A DNA stretch of 64,000 bases from Takakia lepidozioides (lineage: Eukaryota > Streptophyta > Takakiopsida > Takakiales > Takakiaceae): NCBI GenBank assembly GCA_030704615.1, contig CM060732.1, positions 23,310,001 through 23,374,000 of the forward strand. Reading direction: 5' to 3'. The notes beneath the pieces are model-generated. The model was not told the origin of the DNA, ran no database searches, and was given only the letters and a program-made list of their open reading frames with translations. This document shows positions 49,201 to 60,775 of this stretch, one piece after another (positions within the stretch are counted from its first letter, which is position 1; each line of letters starts with the position of its first letter). The position numbers and the translations under genes are program-made.

Positions 49201-49522
49201 CACCAGAGAGCTCCACCAAACCAGCCTCCCAAAGATCTTGAGTCCTCATCTGAATCAAAGACCTCTCCATGTCACTATATCTGTAGGGTCTCCGAAAGAT
49301 TGGCGTGTCAGTGGCCAACTCAATACGAATCTCTTGACCCTTCAGTGCTCCCAAGTCCTTCAAATTGAAGGCAAAGCAATTCCTAAAAGCCCTCAGGAAC
49401 CACCATATACGTCGTCTCTCTCCTCCGGTGACAATGGGTCCAATGTCAGGCTCCCAATTGTCCTCCGTAACTGCAACCTTAAGTCCAGTGGGCTTAGAGG
49501 TAGAGGACGCGTCCAGTGGTTG

Positions 49523-52500
49523 CTATGTTGCAACCTCTTGAGCAGTACTCCCTGTCTGCTCAGTCAATGACAATGCCTCATCCTGCCCCATCATCTCATC
49601 CTCGAGGACTTCTTCAACCCGAGAAAAATCCCCAACCTCATCCATCGCCGCCGCCTTGGCTGCCAACTCCCTCTGAACCTCGAGCATCTCCCACGTGTGC
49701 CATGGATGCCTGCACCCCGTGGTCGTCTCATGCTCGCCCCCACTCACTGCCTGTACCGTCTCGGTAGGCAGAGAGACCATCGAGGGAAGTGTACTTCGCA
49801 CTCTGCGTTGCTCAGCCATAGCCAAGCTGATAATCCAGGTTAAGCAATTGAGATCCATTGCTTGCCCCAACACCTGACGACGTGATGTCTCAGAAAGAGA
49901 TGGCACCGCCGTGGTACCAGTGGTAAAACCCATTGCCCGCTCACGCTCGTCAGCATCAGGCTCCACTAACTGCTGCAACTGAGCATCCCACAGGAGGCCA
50001 GGTCCACTATCCCGGAAAGCATGCGATCCGGGGAAGCTGAGCAGTGTAGGTAATGCTGCTCGTCGTTGACCCACCTTGTTGACCACTGCCAAAGGCGAAC
50101 GGTCATCATGTCTTACACGCTGAGACTGCCTCCCTGTGTCCAAAATGTTATCCACTGTGAGGTGTGCTGGCTGTTGCACCCCATCAAATGCACGCTTGAG
50201 CAATGCGGGTGGCATCAAGTTAGTCCACCATAGCCGTGGACGATGAGCCCGTGACCCCACTGTAGCTGCATCTACCAACACTGCTGACCCAAGCCACGAC
50301 CGGACTTGATGTACACTGGCCATCACCTTAGCCCGAGAATCGTCCATCAATGGCACATTCTCCAATATGTATGCTGGAGATACAGCTTGATGAAGCTGCA
50401 AGTGGCGCAAAACCCGCACCATCTCCCAAAACAGACCCGACCTCGAGTCTCGCAATCCATTGCCATGCCCGGCTGATGAATGCCCTTGGCAGGGCCAACC
50501 TACCACTACCAGATCAATGGAGCCAACCCACTCCAAATCCTGCGCCCCCAGCAACGAAATGTCTGCTGGCAAGGCTTGTTGATATCCACGAACTACAGAT
50601 ACCGGCAACAACTCAGGGTACTGCTGCACCAACTGAGCAACATAGCAAAGTGAAACGCGTCGTGCAATCTCATCCCTCTCCACATACAGGTAACGCCAAA
50701 CTCGTATACCTGCCTGTAATACAGCAGCCAATCCGATACTGATCCCGCCAAACAAGTCCAGAAAACAAATGCCTTCATCCGGATACTGCCACACAATAGG
50801 TGTGGTATCCAATGGTGACAACTGAGGTGGTCCTGGTGCAATCCCCGCACTCTCCTCCTCTCCTGATGGTACAAAAGCCTCCACCCAGGCTTGTTGCACC
50901 CGTCGATCAGCAATCCGCTGCAAATCCTTGCTCGTGCCCCACAATGGAGTCTGAGCAACCATGGCAGGCAACTCCGCCATACCATACATGTCATCCTGCT
51001 CTCCTGGAGGTGTGTCATCCTCTGAATGAGCGTTGCCCTCTAGCAACTCTCCAGGCCAAGTCACTGCAGCTGTGAATGCTGCTAGTGTCAGTATCTTGCC
51101 CCGCTGGGCAACCGCAACTCCTCCTATGAACGTCACAAGGAGTTGTACACGCCGGCCCTCCCCTGACTGCCATCTGGGCCTATAGGAAGCTGACTCCTCC
51201 CAAAAATCCAGGGTGAAGCCCATAAGGTACAACACTGCCCCACCAACCAGGACATCGTACGAGACCGCGTCTGTCACAATGGCCTTGGCTCGCATCACTG
51301 AGCCATCTGTAGGGTGATCCGGCCGTAGTCTGATAGCCAACTCACGCCGTGTCATGCCCCGAGCCTGCTCCAATCCTCCCAGAGACGTCTGTATCTGGAA
51401 AGGACAAGGCTCCATATCCGTCTCCGTGATGCCCAAGCCTGCAATAGCAGCTCTGCCCAGCATCAATGGCTGAGCTCCCAAGTCCAACAAGACCCGCAGT
51501 GGCCGGTACCTCTTGCCTGCCGGTCCACTCAAACAGAAAATGTCATCTTGGTTGTCTAACATGACAACTCCAGGTGTCACCATGGTGCGCTCAATGGCTG
51601 GCCTAGCTGGCAGCTCCATCAACCTGGCAGCTGCAGCTTGCCATGGCGCCGTCGTGGCAGTCTTGACCCTCAAATCCGAGGATCCCTCTGGCACTACACC
51701 TCCCACTATCTCCGCAGAAGATGAAGTAACCTCCTCACTCTCACAGAGTGTAGCTGCCAGCCTGAACACCTCAGCTGGTCTTACCCCCGGCGTCGCAATC
51801 ATGGTAGCCGAGAACAATGGAGCCTGGCACACAGATGTGGCCGCTCTCAGTAGCACACTAATTGCCGTAGCCTTGGCAACACTAGGTAGTGGTGCTGCCC
51901 GTGTAGCTCTCCCAAATGGCATAGTAACCTCCGCCTCAGTAACAGTCGGGTGAGAACTAGGTGCCATGGATGGCGTCGACACTATCTCCACCAATGTGAA
52001 TGACTGAGGAAGCCTAGCCTGATGGCTTGCCTCCCCACGCAGTGGATCCAACTCCACCTCTGAACCTCGTGGCTCAGGAACTCGTGTTGCTCCTCGGGTC
52101 ATGGCTGCAGCAGACTCCACCTGCACTAGTGGTAGTGCTGCTCCGCACATGAATCCCATGCCTCCCATATCTCCTCCCTCAGGAGCAGGAGGTGGACCAT
52201 CCGGCCTTGGATCCGATACCACCTGAGCTGTAGCCATGGTAGCGAGCCTATATTCTAGCTGCTGAAGCCGGTTGGCCATGCCTTGGTCAACACCCTGACC
52301 TCCGTGTCCTTGGCCATGTTGAGCTTGCTCTTGGCCTGCACTTTGTGCCTGGCCACCTCGTCCTCTCTGGGCTGCTCCACCTCGCCCTCGGCCACCATTG
52401 TTCCCTTGGAACTGGCCTGGGCGCAACTCAGGATGCAAACCATAACATTGGGCCTCTCCATGCCCGTGCTTGCCACAATGCCCACACTGCCCACACTGCA

Positions 52501-52582
52501 ACTGTGCAGGCTGTGCATGTGCCGGCCCTTTGCCTCCCTCTGGGCAATCCTTCTTGACATGGGGTCCTCCACATTCCAACAC
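49523..52582 (-). CDS. gag-protease-C5 DNA methyltransferase polyprotein
   Basis: One open frame of 1019 codons; the true start may lie upstream, as gag sequence continues in broken frames to about 52700. Residues 33-46 form a CCHC zinc knuckle (CGHCGKHGHGEAQC). About 360-470 is a retropepsin-like domain (RVLLDLGAQPLMLG, with D-L-G-A replacing the usual D-S/T-G-A). About 600-925 is a C5 cytosine methyltransferase with the motifs in order: I DLFGGISIGL (609), II VERD (634), IV GWPCQGHSSAG with catalytic Cys698, VI ILENVP (739), VIII SRAHRPRLW (777), IX-like region ERERAMGF, and X-like LGQAMDLNCLTWI (905). The usual product is 5-methylcytosine using S-adenosylmethionine. The frame has no stop although downstream pol is broken. 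DNMT-carrying retrotransposons are known from dinoflagellates and charophyte algae. Confidence 0.88.
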   Translation of the reverse strand: MLECGGPHVKKDCPEGGKGPAHAQPAQLQCGQCGHCGKHGHGEAQCYGLHPELRPGQFQGNNGGRGRGGAAQRGRGGQAQSAGQEQAQHGQGHGGQGVDQGMANRLQQLEYRLATMATAQVVSDPRPDGPPPAPEGGDMGGMGFMCGAALPLVQVESAAAMTRGATRVPEPRGSEVELDPLRGEASHQARLPQSFTLVEIVSTPSMAPSSHPTVTEAEVTMPFGRATRAAPLPSVAKATAISVLLRAATSVCQAPLFSATMIATPGVRPAEVFRLAATLCESEEVTSSSAEIVGGVVPEGSSDLRVKTATTAPWQAAAARLMELPARPAIERTMVTPGVVMLDNQDDIFCLSGPAGKRYRPLRVLLDLGAQPLMLGRAAIAGLGITETDMEPCPFQIQTSLGGLEQARGMTRRELAIRLRPDHPTDGSVMRAKAIVTDAVSYDVLVGGAVLYLMGFTLDFWEESASYRPRWQSGEGRRVQLLVTFIGGVAVAQRGKILTLAAFTAAVTWPGELLEGNAHSEDDTPPGEQDDMYGMAELPAMVAQTPLWGTSKDLQRIADRRVQQAWVEAFVPSGEEESAGIAPGPPQLSPLDTTPIVWQYPDEGICFLDLFGGISIGLAAVLQAGIRVWRYLYVERDEIARRVSLCYVAQLVQQYPELLPVSVVRGYQQALPADISLLGAQDLEWVGSIDLVVVGWPCQGHSSAGHGNGLRDSRSGLFWEMVRVLRHLQLHQAVSPAYILENVPLMDDSRAKVMASVHQVRSWLGSAVLVDAATVGSRAHRPRLWWTNLMPPALLKRAFDGVQQPAHLTVDNILDTGRQSQRVRHDDRSPLAVVNKVGQRRAALPTLLSFPGSHAFRDSGPGLLWDAQLQQLVEPDADERERAMGFTTGTTAVPSLSETSRRQVLGQAMDLNCLTWIISLAMAEQRRVRSTLPSMVSLPTETVQAVSGGEHETTTGCRHPWHTWEMLEVQRELAAKAAAMDEVGDFSRVEEVLEDEMMGQDEALSLTEQTGSTAQEVAT

Positions 52583-52710
52583 ACCACCTCAGCCCGTTGT
52601 TGGCCTGCAAATGAAGAAAGAGACCCCTGCATCTGTGGTCCTCTCTGTCCTTCCCTGAGCTTACCCACTAGTATCGCTAGTGCTCGAACCGGCACTGTCC
52701 CTAGCAACTA

Positions 52711-54059
52711 GTGGCACCTCCGTGTTGACAAACTGTCACTCAACCGGTCATGAACATGTCCCTAACCCCCTCTCCACAAGGTAACCGGGTAAAGAACCTG
52801 TTGCGGCTTATGGTTTGGAATACTAGGTTCCTAACATAGCCTATACCTACACCTGCATCCACCGCAAGCACTCATATGGTTGGCTGGTCATCACCTCCAA
52901 CCTCACCATAGGAGAAACAATGATGGTCTGACTGGTCATCACCCCAGCCTCACCATCGACAGCATACTCTAGGACTGGCCGGTGATCAAATCCGGACCAA
53001 TCACCTATAAAAACAAGGCCCACACAAAACTAACATGGCGCACAGTCAAGCATGCAGGTATGGAGGGGATCCAAACACAAGAAATCAGAACGACAACTCC
53101 CCCACACCAAAAACAACTCCACGGTGTTGTTCCTGCAAGGACATCCCAGCCCAAACCCGGACTGACTCTTGCTTCCACCTACGGAAAGGTCTTGGCATAA
53201 TAAGAGGATGGAAAACTATGAGGAAGAGAAGCTAAAGCAATGCCTAACCCAGCATGCCCTCACCCCAATACTCTTTTTCTCCTCTCTTCCCTCACTTGCA
53301 TGACCATGGAAATATCATGAAGATACTCCTCAAACCACCCTCCACGAGCTTTAAAATTTGGCCTTCAAGACCGCATGCTAGTCCTTAGGCAGTCCACCAT
53401 TGCCTCCACGAGTCAGCACAGGCTGTCCACAGGTCAACACGGGCCACCACAGACCAGCACACGCCCACATAGATCACTAATCACAGCCGTCACAGCCCCA
53501 CACAGGCCACAACCTGTCACAGCCCATCACAACCCCAAAGGCCACAGACACAGCCTGTCACAGCCCGTCACAGCCCCATCCATGGCCACTCATGGCAGTT
53601 TAGCCATTTCTCCAAGGGTTTAGCCATGCCAAGCTAGGGTTTGTGTCTCTTGGACTCTAGGCTTCTTTGCACCGAGCTATGGCGGCTGTGAAGAAATCAG
53701 CAAGGTATTCTTGCTCTTTTGGCTCCCACACACCACCAATAGTAGCCGTAAGCCATGAGGAAGATGGTTGCCACAAACCAAGCCTTCTTTCTCACTTAGA
53801 CTCCCCAAACACGCCACTAAACTCAATGGCAAACAACCAAGCCTTGCTGGTTTCCATCCCTTGTGAGCACTCATTCAAGCGTTTTCCTTGGCCATAACAT
53901 CTGTCTTAGAGCCTATTTCAGCCCCCTACACTTGTCACTTCAAGAGCCATGCTCTATCTAGGCTTGAGGTTGAAACCCCACCTCACATATGCCCTACAAG
54001 TGCTTTTCTTTCACCCAAGTGGGAACCAACCCTAGCCCTTCCATTCTAGCTCTCTAAAG
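52711..54059. other. 5' part of the gypsy element: degraded gag start and leader
   Basis: No long open frame on the minus strand. Low-complexity repeats of CACAGCCCGTCACAGCC type occupy 53430-53590. The primer-binding site expected between 5' LTR and gag was not recognised. Confidence 0.4.
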
Positions 54060-54345
54060 CTTGAAAACAAGAGCCTCAATGGGCTGAAGGCATGCTCCAC
54101 ACATGCCCCACTCTCAGCATAAGAGAATCAGCCCCTTTGCTTCATTTCTTGCACTCCCAAACCTGAAAGCACAAGCCTTCAACAGGCTGAAAGCATGCTC
54201 CACACATGCATTGCCCTCACATAAGGGAAGTCAGCCCTTTCCTCTTCCTTGCTTGCCCTCCAACTTGAAGATGGAAGCTTCAATGAGCTGAATACATGCT
54301 CCACACATGCAACCTCTTCACACAAGAGGTATCAGCCCCCTATCT
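54060..54345. repeat. about 105-bp tandem repeat in the gypsy leader or LTR
   Basis: Three diverged copies, each containing a variant of GCATGCTCCACACATGC (or ACATGCTCCACACATGC) preceded by CTTCAA.GGCTGAA and followed by TCAGCCC. Such arrays are common in LTR leaders. Confidence 0.65.
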
Positions 54346-55085
54346 TGGCTCCTTGGCTCCTTGATGCTCTCTAAGACAAGACTAAGCACTCCACAGCCTT
54401 TGCCAAGCTCTTGAAACCCTAAGGCTTACATTTCCAGCCACAAGACACTCTTCTTGTGGTGCAAGGGCTCTTCTTCCAAGCTCTGAAACCCTAGTTGTAG
54501 CACTTGTGTTTGCTTGAGAATGAGAGAAACCAGGTTGTTATGCAAAGAGCACTGTGGAGCTCATGCTTGTTAGAAGCAGAGGTGATGTGGGTTACAAGAT
54601 GGTTGACCTTGGCATTCGATCTTCAGCTTCAGAGATGAAAGCACCATGCTGCAGGTAATTCCAGAGCACCTTGATGGTTTCAGATTTTGTACATGCATGA
54701 GCAAGCACGATTGGGAAGAGGACCAGCCAAGAGCAGGTTAGAGTGGGTTTGATGGCAAAGCTGAGAACTGGACTTGGGAATGCGAGCTTTCATTGTGTGA
54801 AGGATTGCAAGACCAAGCGAAAGGGCTGATTTGGCTTGGGGCAAATCAGTGCACTTTGTGGAGTATATTGAGATTGGGTTTCAATCTCAAGCTTCAATAT
54901 TGAGAGGGCTCTTGTCATGGCAAGAGCAGGGCTAGAATAGGAGCTAAGAGGTGCGGCAAGGCCATGGGATGTGCACCTAACTCGTATCTGGCACTCACAC
55001 ATACGAGCTCATTTTTCTCGAGTGATAAAGAAGACGAATACAAGCACAAGCTCATGCGAGCTCATAAAGCTGAAGCATAAACTCA

Positions 55086-55349
55086 TGCATATATAAACTC
55101 ATCACTCAAATACAAGTCAAGCCAAGTGCACCCCACGCCATGGGGAATCCACACTACGACGCCATAGCTAGGCGCGGTGAGGCTCAACTCGAGAAAGATG
55201 AGCCTCCCGCGCTTGCCGTGAAGATAACCACTCCAGGGCCTAAATCTGCCTTGACCCCTGGATTGACACTTGGGCCAATCCCAAATGTCAATATGTAAAA
55301 GCTAGCTATTTCCTAGCTAGTTTCACACTAGTGGTGAAATAACTTGACA
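55086..55349 (-). promoter_or_regulatory. probable 5' LTR promoter region of the gypsy element
   Basis: Reading from 55349 on the minus strand, the sequence starts TGTCAAGTTATTTCACC and reaches GTTTATATATGCATGAG at about 55100-55086, a good TATA element about 255 bp inside the LTR. The first 36 bp recur at 45945-45910. The LTR 3' end is unknown. Confidence 0.4.
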
Positions 55350-57310
55350 TGGCATATGTGACTTCATCTGACAGTCTTTTGTGATGACGCATTCGGCTCC
55401 TGTCCTCTGCCTTATCGACACATGGATATTGACATATTGAAGGAGGCGATTGGGACTCCAGTTGTGTGGGACGTCTTCTGTGTTCACCCGCATTAGAAAA
55501 TAGTGATTATCAAGGACAAAGCACTGAAAGCAATGAAATTCCGTCCAACAGTGAGACTGAAGAGGATCTGGCTGTAGGTCTTGGGAGAGATTGTTGGAGA
55601 AACTTGCAGTGTCTTCTTCTTGGGGAGGACGGAAACGCCCTGTTCGAAGGCCGAATTCAGGCATGCATTCCTAACGAGATCATTCTGAATGACAAACTCG
55701 GAGAGGACGATGTTGGGGTTTTGGTCACCAAAACAATCTCTGGAGAATCCGGTTCTCTGATGTCCATTGTGAAATGGCCGTTAACAAAAACAAGACTTCT
55801 TGAAAATGACCGGATACTCTCCGTTGATCTCGAAAATTACCTAAATCATGCACTGACATGGAGAATGATGACCATGGTACAGGCGTAAAGAAAGCAACAT
55901 ACAAGCATTTTACTAGGAAGAAGAATCCATCCAATATGGAGGACTCAAAAAAATGCAAGAAAAATCTTACTTTGGAGGAAGTGAGGTCGGTGAGCAGCAA
56001 ACCTTGCTGCAAGCTTCAATGCTGCCAGTATTTTGATTGGAGAAAAACCTTGGCAATTCGTACTGCATTTTGGGGTTCGTCATTCGATGAGAGGAGAGAA
56101 CTTGGATTGAATGTTTCAAAACGACTTCATATTATGGAAGGGGCATCGCGTAGGTCGTATGTTATGATAGAAGGTGTTGATGTTTGTGAGAAAACATGGT
56201 GGATAATACACGGAATTGGAAGGTCAACGTACATGGAGTACAGAAAGCTCAGTAAAGAAGGTTGTTTGTCATCTTTCCACGGAAATCGTGGCGTCAAGCG
56301 GCCTCGACCGGGGACACTCCAGGCAGAAGTGAACATTATGTCCATTATCAATGCCAATACTGATCTTATGCCTCACAAAACACGTTGCATTGGAGAGGGA
56401 CGTCGGGATACTTTGAGAATTTTGCCACCTGAAATGAACTAGAAGAGAATTCGAGATGAGTCCAACGAGGTGACTTTTATTCGTTGTCCCATTTTCTTTT
56501 TTCAAAATACTGTGGCCGATTTTATTCTTGTTGATGCCATCATGCTTTCTTGTTCTTCCACTTTGTAGAATCTCCACTGCCCAGTGGACGTTGACATTAT
56601 TGGGGAGTTGGGGTGCAGACGAACAGACTTCTCGGTTTGAAAAGAGTCTCGCAGCCAGCTGTAAGCCGTATACGGAATCGAATATTTCCTAGCGTGGAGG
56701 TTCGGAAAACCGGAAGCACCTTTGCTAAGTGCACAGAATGCAAGATGTTGAAGGACTTGATCAAGAAGTCAATTAAGAGGAGTTCCGAATAGGTCGCACA
56801 TAAGCGGGCGTTTGATCTACACTTGAGGCATCAAGAGTCATGCAGAAGGCTGTACCATAGCTGGAGGAATGGGTCCGTTATGATTCTGGAGGAGTTCCTG
56901 TGTATTATTCACGATAAGATGGATCATAGGAAAACGACTATTCCAAGACTACGGACGACGATCAAGATGGTCTCGGGATTGGGTCAGTTGCCTCACTACA
57001 ACACACCATATGTAATTTCGACGATTTAATTTGACGCTGGCGTTGACTGTTGTCACTTTCGACTGTTCCAACCATTTTGCAGTAAAAAATTATATTAAAA
57101 TATTCAAGGTGCTAGACAACCGCGAAAATTTTGACAGTAGTGAGAGATTTTGACTACCTAAAACTGAGACAACCAGTTAAGCAATGGCATGTGTAATCAC
57201 AATATATAAACTATATATAGCAATATATACGTGGATAATAAGAAGTAAAAACATTTAACTATTTTTTCACTGACCCAGCACATTAATAGTAAACTAATCG
57301 TGTGCTGGTT

Positions 57311-57560
57311 AAGGTTAGTGAAACAAAACAATTGAATTATCTGAACGAATGATAAACAAACGCCTTGTTGGCAGCTATTGGATGAACGTATGAAAGGTTA
57401 GTGAAACAGAACAACTGAATTATCTGAACGAATGATAAACAAACGCCTTGCTGGCTGTTGGATGAACGTATGAAATATAATTTGTGTGCACTGGATGAAC
57501 GTATGAATGAACGATAAAGCAAACGCCTTGCTGGCAGCTATTGGATGAACGGAAAATTAA
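57311..57560. repeat. about 82-bp tandem repeat inside the CACTA element
   Basis: Three copies around GAACGAATGATAAACAAACG, each followed by CCTTG.TGGC and TTGGATGAACG; the third has a rearranged start. A (GGAT)n run follows. Confidence 0.75.
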
Positions 57561-57699
57561 ATGGATGGATGGATAGATTGATGGAAAACCCAAAATCCAT
57601 CCATCTACGATACATTCATCCAAATAATTCAAAATGAATGTAGGGTTGCGGGATTGCGTTCAGCGATGAGTAAGTTATGGGACTTGATCGTTTTGCTTT

Positions 57700-58550
57700 G
57701 TTTGCGTGGGAGGATCTGCAGGATATGCATAGCTTGGGTGGACAACCGCAATCGCAAGGAGTGGCTTTTCTTAAATTACGATGTGAAGATGTTTGTCCAT
57801 CCTGCAAATGTGGGCTCTTAGTACCATGATTTGGTATTCTTCCTGATGTTTATAACGTTCTTGGGAGAGTCGGCTTGGTCTTAGCAGGCCGTGTTTCAAT
57901 CTCCGCCCGCTCAGCTGCATCGTGGTGGTTCTCGCAGACCAATCCTCTCGCAGACCAATCCGACATTACCTGACTACAGACACAAGCAGCACACACAAGA
58001 GGTGGTCAGTCAAATCCTCGATGGGTCATGACACAAGGTCGAGGACAATGTGGTGAGGGCACCTTCTTCGACGTCTTTCAGCCTGTTTTGCCCGCTCATC
58101 AGATTCGGCCCTGAATTTGCAGCACGGAGCAGAGCAGGCATGAATTTTGTAAAGATCCTTCATGATGGTGCGACAACCGCAATCGCAAGGTGTGGCTTTT
58201 TCTTAATGTACGATGTGAAGAAGTTTGTCCATCATGTAAATGTGGGCTGTTGGCTCCTGTTAGTACCATGATTTGGTATTCTTCCTGATGTTTACCAGGT
58301 TCTTGGGAGAGAGATTGGTCTTAGCAGGCCGTGTTTCAATCTCTGCTCAGCTGCACCGTGGTTGTTCTCACAAACCAATCCGACAGTTCCTGACGATGGA
58401 CACAAGCAGCACACACAAGAGGATCTTTGGGTTGATGGTCTGTCAAATCCTCCATGGGTCATGACACAAGGTCAAGGTCGACAATGTGGTGAGGGCACCT
58501 TCTTCTTCAACCTATTTCTGCCTGTTTTACCCTCTCATCAGACTCGGCCC
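57700..58550 (+). repeat. duplicated ~370-400-bp block in the CACTA element
   Basis: 57745-58115 and 58165-58555 are diverged copies sharing strings such as CCATGATTTGGTATTCTTCC, CTTAGCAGGCCGTGTTTCAA and ACACAAGCAGCACACACAAG. They look like captured and duplicated gene sequence, but no domain is recognisable. Confidence 0.75.
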
Positions 58551-58814
58551 TGGGATGCATATTGAATTCTGTAAGTTAGCTCGTTGGGTGGATCTATGGT
58601 GGTTAGGAGTGACTTTGACAAATTACTGCCGATGTGGCAGCAGGAAAGTATCCAAAAACAGATAACATAGATTAGGAGAAGCTCGTTGGTGGATATATGG
58701 TGGTTTTGGAGTGATTTTGACATGTTACTGTAGGTAGGGTTAGGGCGTTAGTGTCAGCTGCTAGCTGCAGCAAGGCAAGGATGTGTGCATGATTTGTGCA
58801 GAGGTCTGGATAGC

Positions 58815-59455
58815 TAAAGGAGTAGGGATAGAGTGTGGGTCCAGATTCATCCAAGAGGGCCGAATTTCAAGCTCCAGATTACCTATGATTCCCTGTGGAA
58901 GGATAGCTACACGAAACCTGCATGGGTAGATGGTGAACTGGAAGCCACAGCACCAGCGGTTCAATTGATAAAATCAGGCACTGCTAATGAAGGTACCTTC
59001 TTCAACAGATTTCACCCTGTTTTTCCCTCTCATCAGAATTGGCCCTAAATTTTCATGTTGAATTCTGATACTTTTCTGACCCCAGGCAATGGCGGGACAA
59101 TCAAGGCAAAAAGGTGAATGCTTGTTGGATTACAAAGAGTAGCAGATGCAATTGACCATAGGAACTAGTGTGATAAGTTGAGTTAGGTGTTTCCTAGAAC
59201 AAATCTAGGCTGTCATTGTCAGGTGCTAGCAGCAAGGCAAGGATGCAGTATGTATGATTTGTGCAGAGGCATGGATAGCTGAAGGAGCAGGGATAGAGTG
59301 TGGGTCCAGGTTCATCCAAGAGGGCTGGACTTCAAGCTCCAGATTACCTATGATTCCATGTGGATCAATAGCTACAAGAAACCTGCATGGGTAGATGGTC
59401 AAGTAAAGGTAGCAGCTGCAGCGGCACAGTTGATAAAATCACGCACCTCGACCAT
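58815..59455 (+). repeat. duplicated ~160-bp exon-like block in the CACTA element
   Basis: 58820-58985 and 59287-59450 both read VWVQ.HPRG..FKLQITYDS and KPAWVDG on the plus strand, suggesting a captured exon duplicated inside the element. Protein family not recognised. Confidence 0.7.
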
Positions 59456-60775
59456 GACCACAGCTTCTGAAAGAGGATCAAGAGAGGGAGTCCACAATGC
59501 CTCTTCTGCTGGGCATGTGAAGATGCTTTGTGAGGCAGACAGACTGACAGAGGCTCTACAACTTTAAACTAACAAGGCATTTCAGTAGATTCAGATACGT
59601 CTTCTGTCTCTTGCATAAGTGCATCAAGATGAAAGGTCTGGAAGCTGGAAACAGGTGCACACTCACATTATCCAAAGTGATTAACGCCAAATGTTTTCTC
59701 AACACCCTTGTCAACATGTATGTTAAGTGTGGGAGCATCATGGATGCTCACCAGGTTTTCCACAGAATGTGTGTGATTACAATGCTTATGCAAGCCTGGC
59801 AGCCCTGGAAAAGGTCAAAGAGGTCTATGTTGACATTGTCAAAGCTGGAATTGTACCAGATGTCATTCTGTACTCTTCCCTGGTGGACATGTATGCCCAA
59901 TGTGGGTGCATTGAGGATGCAAAGCAAGGAACTTATGTGTACTCTGTTTATATACTGGGTTGGCAGGGAGGCTTTGGAGATTGTGAATGGGTGATGCTTG
60001 CAGGGTATGCATAGCAGGGACATGGTATGGAGGCTTTGGAGACCTATGATCAAATATTGATGGGGGAAGGGGTGAAGCCCAACCACATCACGTTGCAGCA
60101 TACTGGTACTTCACAGCCATGGCGGCTCTCTCAACCCCTCCATTTTTTTTTCTTTTGGTTTTTTTGGCGCTGGGAGAGAGCAGCAGCTCTGCTGTCTCCT
60201 TCCCCTTGCTTATGCCGATCGTTAAAGGGGAAATTGTCATTCTGAACTCTGCCTTGGTGGACATGTATGACAAATGTGGGTGCAGCAAGCCTGATGTGAA
60301 GGGAGAGTTTGACAATATGGCTGAACGAGTTGAGGTATTTTGGAGTGCCATGATTGCAAGGTATGTGCAGCATGGGTATGGGATTAAGGCTTTGGAAACA
60401 TAAGAGCAAATGATGTGGGAAGGGATGAAGCCGGACCAGGCCGTCATGTTCATTTGTTTTTGTAATATGCATATGCGAGCCTAGCAGCCCTGGGAAGGGG
60501 CAAAGAGGTTTATGGTGACACTATCCAAGCTGGAATTGTACCAGATGTCATTCTCAACATTCCCCTGGTGTACATCTATGTCAAATGTGAGCCTGGCAGC
60601 CATCAAAAGGGCACAAAGGTCCATGATGACATCGTCAAAGCTGGAGTTGTCACTCTAAACACTGCCTTGGTGGATATGTATTTCAAGGCAGCCCTGGAAG
60701 TGGATGTCACTTTGGGTGACAAGGTAGCTGGCACCACCATTCTCTGGAACTACCTGAATTCATTCTCAAAATGAT
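59440..60775 (+). pseudogene. captured PPR gene fragment inside the CACTA element
   Basis: Begins with sequence matching 23788 onwards (GACCACAGCTTCTGAAAGAG here; GACCACAGCCTCCGAAAGAG there) and continues through PPR motifs in several frames: NTLVNMYVKCGSIMDAHQVF, VDIVKAGIVPDVILYSSLVD, MYAQCGCIEDAKQ, SALVDMYDKCGCS and MAERVEVFWSAMIARYVQHG. Stops and frame changes are frequent. At 60119-60225 a non-PPR segment encoding a signal-peptide-like stretch is inserted between two repeats. Same family as 23655-25555, about 35 kb away. Confidence 0.75.

Larger units (their letters stand above)
45910..55349 (-). mobile_element. Ty3/gypsy retrotransposon encoding a DNA methyltransferase and a PHD finger
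   Basis: About 9.4 kb on the minus strand in the order 5' LTR - gag/protease/DNMT - RT/RNase H - integrase - PHD - 3' LTR remnant. Both ends carry the same 36-bp string, read on the minus strand from 55349 and from 45945 as TGTCAAGTTATTTCACC..., as expected for the TG start of two LTRs. The left copy is cut after 36 bp by a CACTA terminus. A TATA-like motif lies about 255 bp inside the right LTR. LTR length, primer-binding site and polypurine tract could not be placed. Pol has several frameshifts and stops, so the copy is not autonomous. Confidence 0.75.
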
